Assembly (NCBI GenBank): GCA_964561105.1
Contig: CAZLOH010000016.1
Location: 1-64,000 of the forward strand
Direction: 5' to 3'
Source of the DNA: JADLHS01 sp964561105
Lineage (GTDB): Bacteria; Verrucomicrobiota; Verrucomicrobiia; Limisphaerales; JADLHS01
Length of the DNA: 64,000 nucleotides
Part shown: in pieces, positions 1 through 8,244 of the stretch
Layout of the letters: every line of letters begins with the position of its first letter
Position numbering within the stretch: the first letter of the stretch is position 1
Notes under the pieces: model-generated
The model's input: the letters and a program-made list of their open reading frames with translations, nothing else
Told to the model about the DNA's origin: nothing
Database searches by the model: none
Program-made: the position numbers and the translations under genes

Positions 1-1266
1 TTCCTCCGGGTGATAACCCAGCAATTTCTTCACTGACGGGCTTTGATACAGAATGGTTGCCTCGGCATTGATGGTGGTAATCACATCCGAGGCGTTTTCG
101 ATGAGAATGCGAAACCGCCTTTCGCGCTCGTGCAGACTTTCTTCGATCCGGATGCGTTGCAACGCCCCAGCGCCGTGATCGGCGAGGGTTTGCAGCAGTT
201 CGAGGGCGGTCTGATCGTACGCGTGCGTCCGGTAGCTCTGGATGGAGAATACGCCGATGGCTTCACCGGCGTTGCGCACCGGAACAAAGAGCAGCGACTG
301 TGAACGTCGTCCCTTGTCACCAAAGCTCAGCAAACCATCCGTGGCCGCGCTGTTCTCCGTGCGTAAGACGAACTGGCTGCCCTCGTCCAGCACTTTCAGG
401 AACATCGCCGAAGGATGGAAATCTTCCGGTCCAAATTCCGCATCCACAATCTGACCACCGATGGTGTCGCGAGACAGGGTGCGCTCCACATATTTCCGAT
501 TCGCATCGTAGAGGTGCAAAAAACACGCATCCCAGCCCAGCAAGCTCTGCGCGGCCTGCACCATGATTTCGGCCGCGTCCCGCCGGGAAGCCGCCCCACT
601 CAAGTCCCGGGCCGTCTGCGCGTAAATGGCCGCACTGCGCTCGGCTTGAACGCGTGCGCTGATGTCGGTGATCACGGACAACAATAGAGCCGGCTCGCCG
701 GGCAGGTCGAGAAAGGTGTCGGAAATCACCAGGTCACGACGACTTCCGTCCCACAGCTTCACAACGGCCTTGCGCTGCGCAAAATCTCGACGGGCCTCGA
801 AAAACGCCATGAAGTCCCGCATGATTTGTTCGCCGCCATCAGCGGCATAGACGATCGCAAATGGCCTGCCTTCCAGGTCGGCGCGGGATTTGCCCACGAA
901 CCGGCAGTACGCCTCGTTCACCATGAGCATCCGGCCCCGGGCATCGTTCACCCGCATGGCGACCTGCGCTTTGTCCCAGATGGATCGTAACCGCAAGCCG
1001 GATTGTTCGCTGACTTGTTGTCGGCGTTTCTGCTGGATGGATTCCCGTAACGCCGAAAGCAGCATCCAAATGACCGCGCCGCCCGCCAGGGCTACGCCCG
1101 CCAAGAGGAGTGTCCTGGGGGCGACATTCAGGCTGGAAAGCCCACGGGCGGCGGAGGTCGCGGCCACCGGATCACCAAGATTCAACGACACGGCCGCGAT
1201 GACGGCGAGCGCTATCAACGCCACCGCGCAGCCGCCCAGCAGTTTTCTTTCAATGGGGACTTTCAT
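1..1266 (-). CDS. Membrane PAS-GAF-PAS sensor protein, C-terminus beyond window
   Basis: The minus strand reads open from an ATG at 1266 to the window edge (422 codons, no stop), so the gene is 3'-truncated by the window. Residues about 10-30 and 52-70 are hydrophobic membrane segments. A PAS-like domain follows (about 93-210, with the stretch 'GRMLMVNEAYCRFVGKS'), then a GAF-like domain (about 225-375) and the start of a second PAS (ending 'YQSPSVKKLLGYHPEE'). This order is usual for membrane-anchored hybrid histidine kinases or diguanylate cyclases; the output domain is not visible. An in-frame ATG at 1341 would add 25 residues and has a GGAGG two bases upstream; I prefer 1266 because 'PIERKLLGG' before a membrane segment is a usual sensor N-terminus. 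Confidence 0.85.
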   Translation of the reverse strand, partial: MKVPIERKLLGGCAVALIALAVIAAVSLNLGDPVAATSAARGLSSLNVAPRTLLLAGVALAGGAVIWMLLSALRESIQQKRRQQVSEQSGLRLRSIWDKAQVAMRVNDARGRMLMVNEAYCRFVGKSRADLEGRPFAIVYAADGGEQIMRDFMAFFEARRDFAQRKAVVKLWDGSRRDLVISDTFLDLPGEPALLLSVITDISARVQAERSAAIYAQTARDLSGAASRRDAAEIMVQAAQSLLGWDACFLHLYDANRKYVERTLSRDTIGGQIVDAEFGPEDFHPSAMFLKVLDEGSQFVLRTENSAATDGLLSFGDKGRRSQSLLFVPVRNAGEAIGVFSIQSYRTHAYDQTALELLQTLADHGAGALQRIRIEESLHERERRFRILIENASDVITTINAEATILYQSPSVKKLLGYHPEE

Positions 1267-1674
1267 CCCAGACGCAAACCCGCGCGCTAATCCTGTGGAA
1301 TGCCTTTCTACTTGTGACCGGGGAAGAATCCCATCAGTCATGCCCTCCGGTTCGCAACCCTCGCGCCACAATGACCGGCCGTTCGTTCCCGACGGAATGT
1401 TCGTGAATTCACGAGTTTACCGCGGCCGAAAACCATTCCTCGTTGTGCCCAGTTGGTTCTGCCGTGACCGGGTGCCCCAAATCGTCACAATCGCGGCGCG
1501 CCAGTCCTGACCGGTCGGAACACCGGTTGTTTTGGGAATTGTCCTCGCCGTGATGCTCCTCCGCGCCCGGAAAGCCTTGAATCGTCGAGGAGCGGTCGAA
1601 GTCAGAACGAGTTCGGATCGGCTCGCAAAAACAGTTTGAGCCGCCGCCGGGCTGCGCTATTCTGCCGGCACGTT
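1267..1674. other. Intergenic region, no gene recognised
   Basis: This stretch lies between the start of the leftward PAS sensor and the rightward tRNA gene, so it should hold both promoters. I see no convincing open frame, repeat or terminator in it. The only open frames are an extension of the sensor frame to 1341 and chance frames antisense to it. Confidence 0.5.
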
Positions 1675-1751
1675 GCGCGCGTAGCTCAATTGGATAGAGT
1701 GTCGGCCTCCGAAGCCGAAGGTTGTGGGTTCGACCCCCGCCGCGCGCACCA
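1675..1751 (+). tRNA. tRNA-Arg (anticodon CCG), CCA encoded
   Basis: A complete cloverleaf can be folded by eye. The acceptor stem GCGCGCG (1675-1681) pairs with CGCGCGC (1741-1747). The anticodon stem TCGGC/GCCGA (1702-1706/1714-1718) closes the loop CTCCGAA with anticodon CCG at 1709-1711. The T stem GTGGG/CCCGC carries the loop TTCGACC. The discriminator is A1748 and CCA is encoded at 1749-1751. It reads the arginine codon CGG. No intron is present. Confidence 0.96.
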
Positions 1752-1795
1752 TTTCAAAAACGAAGCAATGCAACCACGCAACGGCGACCGCAATC

Positions 1796-2419
1796 ATGAA
1801 AACATTTCTGCCGTGGATCGTAGCCGTGCTCGCCCTCGGCGGCGCGTATTATTTTTACAACGCCAACCAATACCAGGCCGCCGAACTGACGAAGCTGCGC
1901 GGCGAGGTCCAGGAAATCGAAAATCTGCGCACGGAGATCGTCGAACTGAAAAGCCAACCGGTGTCCGCCGACGAGGTGGCTCAGTTGCGCAAAGACCGCG
2001 ATGATTTGCTGCGCCTGCGCAATGAGGTGCGCCAGTTGCGCGACGACAAACAGCAACTCACCCAGCAGGCGCAAACCGCGCAAGCGGCGGTGCAGCGGGC
2101 GCAGACCGAGACCCGGCAGGCACAGGAACAGGCCCAGGCGCAGAGCCAGCAGCAAGCCGCCTTGCTGGCTCGCGCCCAGGATCAAACCCAGGCTTTGCTC
2201 AATGCCTGCATCAACAACCTGCGCCAGCTCGACGCCGCCAAATACCAGTGGGCATTGGAGAACAAAAAGCAGGCGCAAGACGTTCCCACCGCCAGGGAGA
2301 TCGCCGTATATTTGCAGGATAACACGCTGCCGGCCTGTCCCGCCGGAGGCCAGTACGCGCTGAACGCTCTCAGCGCGGTACCGACCTGCACGGTGGCCGG
2401 ACATGCGTTGCCGAAGTAG
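1796..2419 (+). CDS. Membrane-anchored coiled-coil protein with pseudopilin-like C-terminus
   Basis: The product has 207 residues. The N-terminus (MKTFLPWIVAVLALGGAYYFY) is a single hydrophobic anchor. About residues 28-135 form a long Q/E/R-rich coiled coil. The last 70 residues ('ACINNLRQLDAAKYQWALEN', then 'LPACPAGGQYALNAL') resemble the C-terminal domain of type II secretion-type pseudopilins common in Verrucomicrobiota and Lentisphaerota, but the prepilin cleavage site and N-terminal methylation helix are absent. I chose the ATG at 1796 because an upstream in-frame ATG (1724) lies inside the tRNA gene. It may be an envelope protein that borrowed a pseudopilin head; the function is unknown. 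Confidence 0.8.
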   Translation: MKTFLPWIVAVLALGGAYYFYNANQYQAAELTKLRGEVQEIENLRTEIVELKSQPVSADEVAQLRKDRDDLLRLRNEVRQLRDDKQQLTQQAQTAQAAVQRAQTETRQAQEQAQAQSQQQAALLARAQDQTQALLNACINNLRQLDAAKYQWALENKKQAQDVPTAREIAVYLQDNTLPACPAGGQYALNALSAVPTCTVAGHALPK

Positions 2420-2490
2420 GCCCGGGCCGGGCCGTTTCGCCGATTTTCATTCTTGGCCTCCCGCCGCGCTTCCCGTAGTCTGCGCGCTCC

Positions 2491-4329
2491 ATGATTGAAA
2501 CTGACATTGACTTGCTGAAGGGAATTGCGAACCAGTTGCGCATCCATTCAATTTCCGCGACCACCACCGCCGGTAGCGGCCACCCGACGTCCTGTTGTTC
2601 GATGGCGGACCTGATGGCCTCATTGTTCTTCGGTCAGATGCGCTTTGATCCGAAGCATCCGAAACACTACAACAACGACCGCTTCATTCTCTCCAAGGGC
2701 CATGCCGCGCCGATCCTTTACGCCGCCTGGGCCGAAGCCGGATTGTTCCCGGTGGAAGAACTCCAGAAGCTCCGCCGCATTGATTCCGACTTGGAAGGTC
2801 ATCCAACGCCGCGACTGCCGTTTGCCGACGTGGCCACAGGCTCGCTCGGACAAGGCCTGGGCATTGGCGTGGGCATCGCGCTCGCCGGCCGGCTCGATAA
2901 ACTGGATTACAACACCTACGTGCTCATGGGCGATGGCGAAATCGCCGAGGGCGCCGTCTGGGAAGCCGCCTCGCTCGCCGGGGTCAACAAATTGAGCAAC
3001 CTCATCGCCATCGTGGATTGCAACCGGCTCGGCCAGAGCGAGGCCACCGCATTTGGCCACCACATTGAGATTTATCGCAAACGCTTCGAATCGTTCGGCT
3101 GGCGCGTCGAGGACGTGGACGGTCATGACATCGAGGAGATTCTCGAAGTTCTCGGCGGCGTGGGCCTCAACGATCAGCCGCTCTGCATCATCGCCAAGAC
3201 CTACAAAGGCGCGGGCATTTCCTTTCTGCAAGACAAGGAAGGCTGGCACGGCAAACCGTTGAACCAGGAGGAAGCGGCCCGGGCCATCGCGGAATTGCAA
3301 CCCAGTTCCAAGTCCGCCGCCGGCGTGGCGATCCCGCCTCCGTCGGACCTGCCGGCCCCCACGAATGCCGTCCCGGCGAGCTATCCGGCCATCCATTACA
3401 AGCTGGGTGATCTCATCGCCACTCGTGAAGCCTACGGCGCGGCGCTGCTGCGCTTGGGCGAATCGGACGAACGCATCGTCGCGCTGGACGGCGACACGAA
3501 GAATTCCACCTACGCGGAAAGGTTCTTCAAGAAATTCCCCGCCCGGTCCACGGAATGTTTCATTGCCGAACAAACCCTCGTGGCTGCCGCCATCGGCTAC
3601 GGCACGCGCGGCAAGGTGCCGTTCGCGTCCACGTTTGCCGCCTTCTTTGCGCGGGCCTACGATCACATCCGCGTGGCCGGCATCTCGATGGCCAACCTCA
3701 AGTTGGTCGGCTCGCACGTCGGGGTGAGCATTGGCGAAGATGGGCCGTCGCAGATGGCGTTGGAAGACATTGCCATGATGCGGGCGGTGTCCGGCAGCGT
3801 GGTGCTCTATCCCAGTGACGCCGTGAGCACGGAGAAAATGCTCGAAGTGATGGCGCTCAATCGCGGCATCTTTTTCCTGCGCACTTCGCGTCCCAAGACC
3901 CCGGTCATCTACGGCAATGACGAATCGTTCCCCATCGGCGGCGCGAAAATTTTGCGACAGCAGGCGGGCGACAAGGTCACCGTGGTGGCCGCCGGCGTGA
4001 CGCTGCACGAAGCCTTGAAGGCGGCCGACGCGCTGGCCAAGGAAGGCATCGGGATCACCGTGGTGGATGCTTACAGCGTGAAACCCCTCGGCAGGGAAGT
4101 CATCAAGGCCGCCGCCGCCAAGACCGGCAACCGCGTGGTCACGGTGGAAGATCATTACGCCGAGGGTGGCCTGGGCGACGCGGTGGCGGGCGAACTCAGC
4201 ACGGAAGGCGTGAAGGTTTACAAGCTGGCCGTGCGGGAACTGCCGCGTTCCGGCAAGTCCGAGGAACTGCTCGCGAAGTACGGCATTGATGCCGCCGCGA
4301 TCGTGCGCCAGGTCAAAGCGTTGGCTTGA
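2491..4329 (+). CDS. tkt: Transketolase, single-chain animal-type
   Basis: The product is a ThDP- and Mg-dependent enzyme moving two-carbon units between ketose and aldose phosphates in the pentose phosphate pathway. It has 612 residues and is full length. The N-terminal domain has the phosphate-binding 'GSGHPTSCC' (H31), the ThDP motif 'GDGEIAEG' (about 147-154) and 'VDCNRLGQS'. The pyrimidine domain has the catalytic glutamate in 'FIAEQTLVAAAIGYG' (about E360). The C-terminal domain starts near residue 490. The wording of the N-terminal motifs ('CCSMADLMASLFF', 'NDRFILSKGHAAPILYAAWAEAG') is closer to vertebrate transketolases than to E. coli TktA. The next gene starts 20 bp downstream, so the two may be co-transcribed. 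Confidence 0.95.
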   Translation: MIETDIDLLKGIANQLRIHSISATTTAGSGHPTSCCSMADLMASLFFGQMRFDPKHPKHYNNDRFILSKGHAAPILYAAWAEAGLFPVEELQKLRRIDSDLEGHPTPRLPFADVATGSLGQGLGIGVGIALAGRLDKLDYNTYVLMGDGEIAEGAVWEAASLAGVNKLSNLIAIVDCNRLGQSEATAFGHHIEIYRKRFESFGWRVEDVDGHDIEEILEVLGGVGLNDQPLCIIAKTYKGAGISFLQDKEGWHGKPLNQEEAARAIAELQPSSKSAAGVAIPPPSDLPAPTNAVPASYPAIHYKLGDLIATREAYGAALLRLGESDERIVALDGDTKNSTYAERFFKKFPARSTECFIAEQTLVAAAIGYGTRGKVPFASTFAAFFARAYDHIRVAGISMANLKLVGSHVGVSIGEDGPSQMALEDIAMMRAVSGSVVLYPSDAVSTEKMLEVMALNRGIFFLRTSRPKTPVIYGNDESFPIGGAKILRQQAGDKVTVVAAGVTLHEALKAADALAKEGIGITVVDAYSVKPLGREVIKAAAAKTGNRVVTVEDHYAEGGLGDAVAGELSTEGVKVYKLAVRELPRSGKSEELLAKYGIDAAAIVRQVKALA

Positions 4330-4348
4330 GAAAAGCTCCTGGCGAGCC

Positions 4349-5461
4349 ATGAAAGCGCTCGTTTCCGCCGCCCTGCTGTGGTTCAGCCTGGCGGCGGTTT
4401 TTCCGGCTGGAGCCGTGACGTGCCGCGTCTGCGACACCTCCATCACGGGCAAGTTTTACTTCGTCAAGGATAAGGCGCGCGGCGGCGAGTTTGCGATTTG
4501 CACCAACTGCATGGCCCTGGAAACGCGCTGCTTCGCGTGCAGTCTTCCCGTGCAGTCGGGCTTTACGACCTTGCCGGACGGTCGCTATCTGTGCTGGCGT
4601 TGCGCGAAGGACGCGGTGTTGTCGGACGAGGACGCCAAAAAAATTTGCTGGGAAACGCGGGACACACTGGACCAACTCTTCGTTCGCTTCCTCTCGTTTC
4701 CGCAAACCAACGTGGTGGTGAACGTCGTGGATCGCTTCACGCTGGAGAGCCTGTTCAAGTCGCCCGGTTACGCGCAACAATGCACCTCCGTATTCGGCGC
4801 CACCAGCACCCATCCGCTCGGCGCGCATTGCGTGCATACGATCAGTTTGCTCAGCGGCTTGAGCCGTCCGCGCCTGGAGGCCGTCGCCGCCCACGAATTT
4901 TCCCATGCGTGGCTGAATGAAAACCTGACGTCCAAACGGAAGGACGCGATTTCCCGGGACGCGCTCGAAGCCTTTTGCGAACTGGTGGCTTACGACCTGG
5001 TGGTGGCGCGCAACCATCTGGTGGAAAAAACCAACATCCTGGAAAATCCCTACACGGCCGGCCAACTGGAAGCCTTCCGCGTCGCCGAAGCCCGGCACGG
5101 CTTCAACGCGATTGTGGATTGGGTTCAGTTCGGCGAGTCGGCCAGGCTCGACGCCGCCGACCCCGATGGCGTCCGGTTCCTCCGCGAGGCCACCAAAACT
5201 TCCAGCAGCCGGCCCGTTTACTACTCCAGCGCCCCGCCGCCCCCGTTGCCGGATCGCTTGACGTTGAAGAACATTTCGGGAACCCCCGGACACCGGCTGG
5301 CCATCATCAACGACCGCACGTTTGAGGTGAAGGATCAGGCCCGGTTGCGACTGGCCGGGACGAACCTGCTGCTGCGCTGCCTTGCCATCCGCACCAACTC
5401 CGTCCTGATCGAGTTCACGGAGTCGGGTGCAAAACAGGAATTGCTTCTCTCCCCGGAATAG
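4349..5461 (+). CDS. Secreted LIM-type zinc-finger / DA1-like metallopeptidase
   Basis: The product has 370 residues with a signal peptide (about 1-22). Paired CxxC motifs at C25/C28, C51/C54, C61/C64 and C82/C85 form a LIM-like double zinc finger. A DA1-like peptidase domain follows with HEFSH at 182-186 (HExxH, zinc ligands and catalytic Glu) and a downstream 'EAFCELVAYDL' that could supply the third ligand. This LIM plus HExxH order is that of plant DA1 ubiquitin-activated peptidases; in a bacterium with a signal peptide it should act outside the cytoplasm. The start at 4349 is chosen because it begins the signal peptide; an ATG at 4286 would sit inside the transketolase gene. The substrate is unknown. 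Confidence 0.82.
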   Translation: MKALVSAALLWFSLAAVFPAGAVTCRVCDTSITGKFYFVKDKARGGEFAICTNCMALETRCFACSLPVQSGFTTLPDGRYLCWRCAKDAVLSDEDAKKICWETRDTLDQLFVRFLSFPQTNVVVNVVDRFTLESLFKSPGYAQQCTSVFGATSTHPLGAHCVHTISLLSGLSRPRLEAVAAHEFSHAWLNENLTSKRKDAISRDALEAFCELVAYDLVVARNHLVEKTNILENPYTAGQLEAFRVAEARHGFNAIVDWVQFGESARLDAADPDGVRFLREATKTSSSRPVYYSSAPPPPLPDRLTLKNISGTPGHRLAIINDRTFEVKDQARLRLAGTNLLLRCLAIRTNSVLIEFTESGAKQELLLSPE

Positions 5462-5466
5462 GCCGG

Positions 5467-5586
5467 TCAGTCATTCGGCACCCAGCCCTTGCCGGGGATG
5501 TATTCGCGGCTGCCCGAATGGGTCTTGCACCCCGCCACAGCCAGCACCACCGCCAGCAACAGGACCAACACGCAGAGTTTCTTCAT
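5467..5586 (-). CDS. Small predicted lipoprotein (39 residues)
   Basis: This short frame on the minus strand starts at ATG 5586 and ends with TGA at 5467-5469. It encodes MKKLCVLVLLLAVVLAVAGC followed by 19 polar residues ending in GWVPND. The basic start, hydrophobic core and lipobox LAVAGC (Cys20) make a textbook lipoprotein signal, so the mature peptide would be a 20-residue lipid-anchored tail. It sits in the gap between two plus-strand genes, 5 bp from the end of the metallopeptidase gene. Tiny lipoproteins of this type are often missed by gene callers; the function is unknown. Confidence 0.7.
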   Translation of the reverse strand: MKKLCVLVLLLAVVLAVAGCKTHSGSREYIPGKGWVPND

Positions 5587-5648
5587 GGCGCAACTGTAAT
5601 CGAGATTGTCGCCGGGGCAAGTGTGGTGCATGTTGCTGGCGACGAGCC

Positions 5649-6212
5649 ATGCCGGAGAAGTTGCAGTCTTTCAAAGGCCAGTTGCTGCTGGATAGCGGTG
5701 AACTGCACGGCTCGTTTTTCCAACGCACGGTCCTCCTCATCTGCCAGCATGACGCCGAGGGCGCGTTCGGCTTGGTGCTCAACCGCACCACCGGCAACAA
5801 CCTTGGCGAGGCCATCGTCGCCAATCTGCCGGATTCGCTGCGGGAATGTCCGCTCTACGTCGGCGGTCCGGTGCAGCCCACCGCGTTGAGTTTTCTGCAC
5901 TCGGACAATTTCATTCCGGATGCCACCGTAATGCCCAACCTCAGCCTCGGCCACTCGCTGGATTCGCTGGTCGAGATCGGCGAATCTTTTTCGGGGACGA
6001 AGAAGGTCAAACTCTTCGCCGGTTACGCGGGTTGGAGTCCGGGCCAGTTGGAGGGCGAAATGAAACGCAAAGCCTGGCTGGCGTATCCCGCATCGCTCGA
6101 ATTGATTTTCAACATCCCGTCCGCTGAACTCTGGCCGACCGTTCTCCGGCGCAAAGGGGGCTGGCGCAACCAGCTCCTCGCGCAGTCGCCCGAAGATTTG
6201 TCCTCCAACTAA
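5649..6212 (+). CDS. YqgE/AlgH family protein
   Basis: The product has 187 residues and matches the YqgE/AlgH (DUF179) family: 'GQLLLDSGELHGSFFQRTVLLICQHD', 'GAFGLVLNR', 'YVGGPVQPTALSFLHS' and 'FAGYAGWSPGQLEGE' are family hallmarks. It is a soluble protein of unclear function, linked in some bacteria to alginate regulation. The ATG at 5649 gives the normal family length; an upstream in-frame start at 5427 would run through the preceding gene's end. Confidence 0.92.
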   Translation: MPEKLQSFKGQLLLDSGELHGSFFQRTVLLICQHDAEGAFGLVLNRTTGNNLGEAIVANLPDSLRECPLYVGGPVQPTALSFLHSDNFIPDATVMPNLSLGHSLDSLVEIGESFSGTKKVKLFAGYAGWSPGQLEGEMKRKAWLAYPASLELIFNIPSAELWPTVLRRKGGWRNQLLAQSPEDLSSN

Positions 6213-6224
6213 ACTCCGCCCGAT

Positions 6225-7067
6225 TCACGGCGGAAACCCAATCGCCAGCTTCACACTGGAATACTCGGGGTGGATTTCACCGGTGCGCGTCCGAATGATC
6301 AACGGCGGCTCCACCCAGGTTCGCGCCTGGAACCATTCCGGCAAATCTTCGCGGCGCATCAGGCCGAACAGGGTGATCAACGGCGGATTCCCTTCGCGAA
6401 ACACCACCGGGCGCTTCCGCACAATACTCAGCCGGGCGTCGCGCGCACCGGCTTCCACGCGGGCCAGTTGGGCGGGTTCGGTCGGAAAAACGCACGCAAA
6501 GAATCCGCCGGCCGCGAGATGCCGGGTGGCGGTCGCGCAATAGTCTGCCACCGTGCCGCGCAATTCAAAGCGACACGCCAGCCGTTGCGGATGCTCGCTT
6601 TTGACCCCCGCCACCGGCGGAAAATACGGCGGACTGCCGGTGATCAAATCAAACCGTTCTTCCGCAGCCAAAACTCCTGCCTCGCGGAAGTCACCGGCGC
6701 GTATGTCGTAGCGATCCGTCAGTCCGTTGTAGCGGGCTGATTTTTTCGCCAGTGCCACGCTTTCGGGTTGCGCCTCGACCGTCACAAAGTGTGCCCCGGG
6801 CAGTCGCCACGCGGAAATCATTCCCACCGTTCCAACGCCGCTGCCGAGATCCAGCGCGGTGCGCGCCGACGGACACCAAGTCGTGCCATACCAGGCGGTC
6901 AAGATGTCATCCGTGGAGAAACGGTGACCGTCGCGCAGTTGAAACAACCGGAAATGGCCGCTGATGGCGTCCAGGGTTTCGCCCGGTGCCACCGCGAGGG
7001 CGTCGTCCAGCCCCGGCGGAATCAAACCCGGTTTGGCCCAACCTTTGAAATGCGTTTCGGGATTCAC
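6225..7067 (-). CDS. TrmN6-like SAM-dependent N6-adenine methyltransferase
   Basis: The product has 280 residues. It has a Rossmann methyltransferase fold with the SAM motif 'LDLGSGVGTVGMI' (about 72-84), the acidic motif 'VEAQPES' (98-103) and a GSPPYF motif at 144-149. The last is a variant of NPPY, the target-adenine motif. Best fit is the TrmN6 (YfiC) group that methylates A37 of tRNA1(Val), though other small-molecule or RNA targets are possible. The first codon overlaps the stop of the upstream phosphoesterase gene (ATGA), so it is the third gene of a tight minus-strand operon. Confidence 0.85.
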   Translation of the reverse strand: MNPETHFKGWAKPGLIPPGLDDALAVAPGETLDAISGHFRLFQLRDGHRFSTDDILTAWYGTTWCPSARTALDLGSGVGTVGMISAWRLPGAHFVTVEAQPESVALAKKSARYNGLTDRYDIRAGDFREAGVLAAEERFDLITGSPPYFPPVAGVKSEHPQRLACRFELRGTVADYCATATRHLAAGGFFACVFPTEPAQLARVEAGARDARLSIVRKRPVVFREGNPPLITLFGLMRREDLPEWFQARTWVEPPLIIRTRTGEIHPEYSSVKLAIGFPP

Positions 7068-7537
7068 GTCGTTTCGGCCAGCCGGACAAACCGGGTTTCC
7101 AGCTTCCGGCCTCGGCTTTCCAGCACGGCCACGCTGCGCGCCTGACCGAACCGGGGTTTGCCGGCGTATCCGGGGTTCACAAACAAAACGCCGTGGAGAC
7201 GCTGTTCAAACGGCTGGTGCGAATGGCCGAACACCACCACGTCCGGTTGGTCCCGCGCGATGCGCGCCCGAAGTTCCTCCGTCAGCGCTTGCGGCGTGAC
7301 GATGTGATGAACCAGGCATTTCCACTCGCCACTGACGAACAATTGGGTGAGCGGGAAGCACGGCGAGTGGTCATTGTTGCCCAGCACCGCCGTGACCGGG
7401 GCGATGGATTTGAGTTGGGCGATCAGATGGTCCGGCCCAATGTCGCCCGCGTGCAGGATATGATCCACGCCCTGGAAAATCTTTGGCAGACGTGGATCCA
7501 GAAAACCGTGTGTGTCCGAGATCAACCCCAGCTTCAC
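7064..7537 (-). CDS. YfcE/MJ0936-type metallophosphoesterase
   Basis: The product has 157 residues and starts with GTG at 7537 (MKLGLISDTHGFLDP). All calcineurin-type metal motifs are present: DTH near the start, 'HAGDIG', 'GNND' and 'GHSHQPF'. Its size fits single-domain YfcE-like phosphodiesterases with broad activity on phosphodiesters. A longer frame upstream is antisense-like and overlaps the preceding gene, so the GTG, which overlaps the preceding stop codon (GTGA), is the likely start. It is the middle gene of the operon. Confidence 0.9.
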   Translation of the reverse strand: MKLGLISDTHGFLDPRLPKIFQGVDHILHAGDIGPDHLIAQLKSIAPVTAVLGNNDHSPCFPLTQLFVSGEWKCLVHHIVTPQALTEELRARIARDQPDVVVFGHSHQPFEQRLHGVLFVNPGYAGKPRFGQARSVAVLESRGRKLETRFVRLAETT

Positions 7538-8184
7538 GCCTTGGCTTCCTCCGCGGCCGGCTCGGCTTCCGGTTCCTCCTCCGGCTCGCGCGCCCCCGCC
7601 TCCTTCTCCTGCGGCGATTCCGCGCTCGTGAGCTTCATCGCGCCCACAAACAGGCCGGTGAACAGACCGCCGCTGAGCAGGGTGTTGCGGAAAAATTCCC
7701 ACGTCTGCGGCCAGCCGCCCGTGCCCTTTGTCAACGCCGTCAGCCAGCCGAGGAAGTTTTTGGTATATTCCGGATTCTGGAAGGGGTTAAACAGCCACGA
7801 AGCGGTGTTGGTGATCAAGTAGAACAGTAACGCCCCCAACACGCCCCCGCCGAGCAACGCGCCGAAGGATGACCGAGGCTTGAATCTTCGGCCCAACCAG
7901 ATGAGCACGCCGTACGCACCGTAGTTGCACGCCAGATAAATGAGCTTGCGCGGTGTCCACACCTCGTAGCCCAGACTTTGGAAATAGCAGTTCAATCCCA
8001 CATCCGTGATGAACAAAGTCACCAGCGGCAGCCCCCAGCCCCAGCCGCCCGAAATAAACACGCCCGCACAAAACATCAGCGCATAGACCGCGCTGAAATT
8101 GTGCGGCAGCAGACCCGGGATGCGCGACAGCGCGAACACCAGCATCAGCAAAATGGGCAGTACCTTGCCTTTCACCAGCCGCAT
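7534..8184 (-). CDS. Multi-pass membrane protein, DUF6580-like
   Basis: The product has 216 residues with about five hydrophobic segments in residues 1-190, then an acidic E/A-rich tail. The pattern of an early 'LLPHNFSAVYALMFCAGVFI', then 'LPLVTLFITDVGLN', recalls the DUF6580 family of small membrane proteins related to ECF-transporter substrate-binding subunits. The ligand is unknown. The start is chosen at ATG 8184 because upstream in-frame codons run into the divergent pseudouridine synthase gene. It is the first gene of the operon with the phosphoesterase and methyltransferase. Confidence 0.75.
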   Translation of the reverse strand: MRLVKGKVLPILLMLVFALSRIPGLLPHNFSAVYALMFCAGVFISGGWGWGLPLVTLFITDVGLNCYFQSLGYEVWTPRKLIYLACNYGAYGVLIWLGRRFKPRSSFGALLGGGVLGALLFYLITNTASWLFNPFQNPEYTKNFLGWLTALTKGTGGWPQTWEFFRNTLLSGGLFTGLFVGAMKLTSAESPQEKEAGAREPEEEPEAEPAAEEAKA

Positions 8185-8244
8185 GATACGCCGCCACAAA
8201 AGAATGACAAGCGGCGGGGATGCCCGTTTAATCAGGCGGCGCTG

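Noticed and set aside
2620..4452. 610-residue minus-strand frame opposite transketolase
   Set aside because: It is rich in His, Arg and Gly without domains; transketolase motifs on the plus strand are complete.
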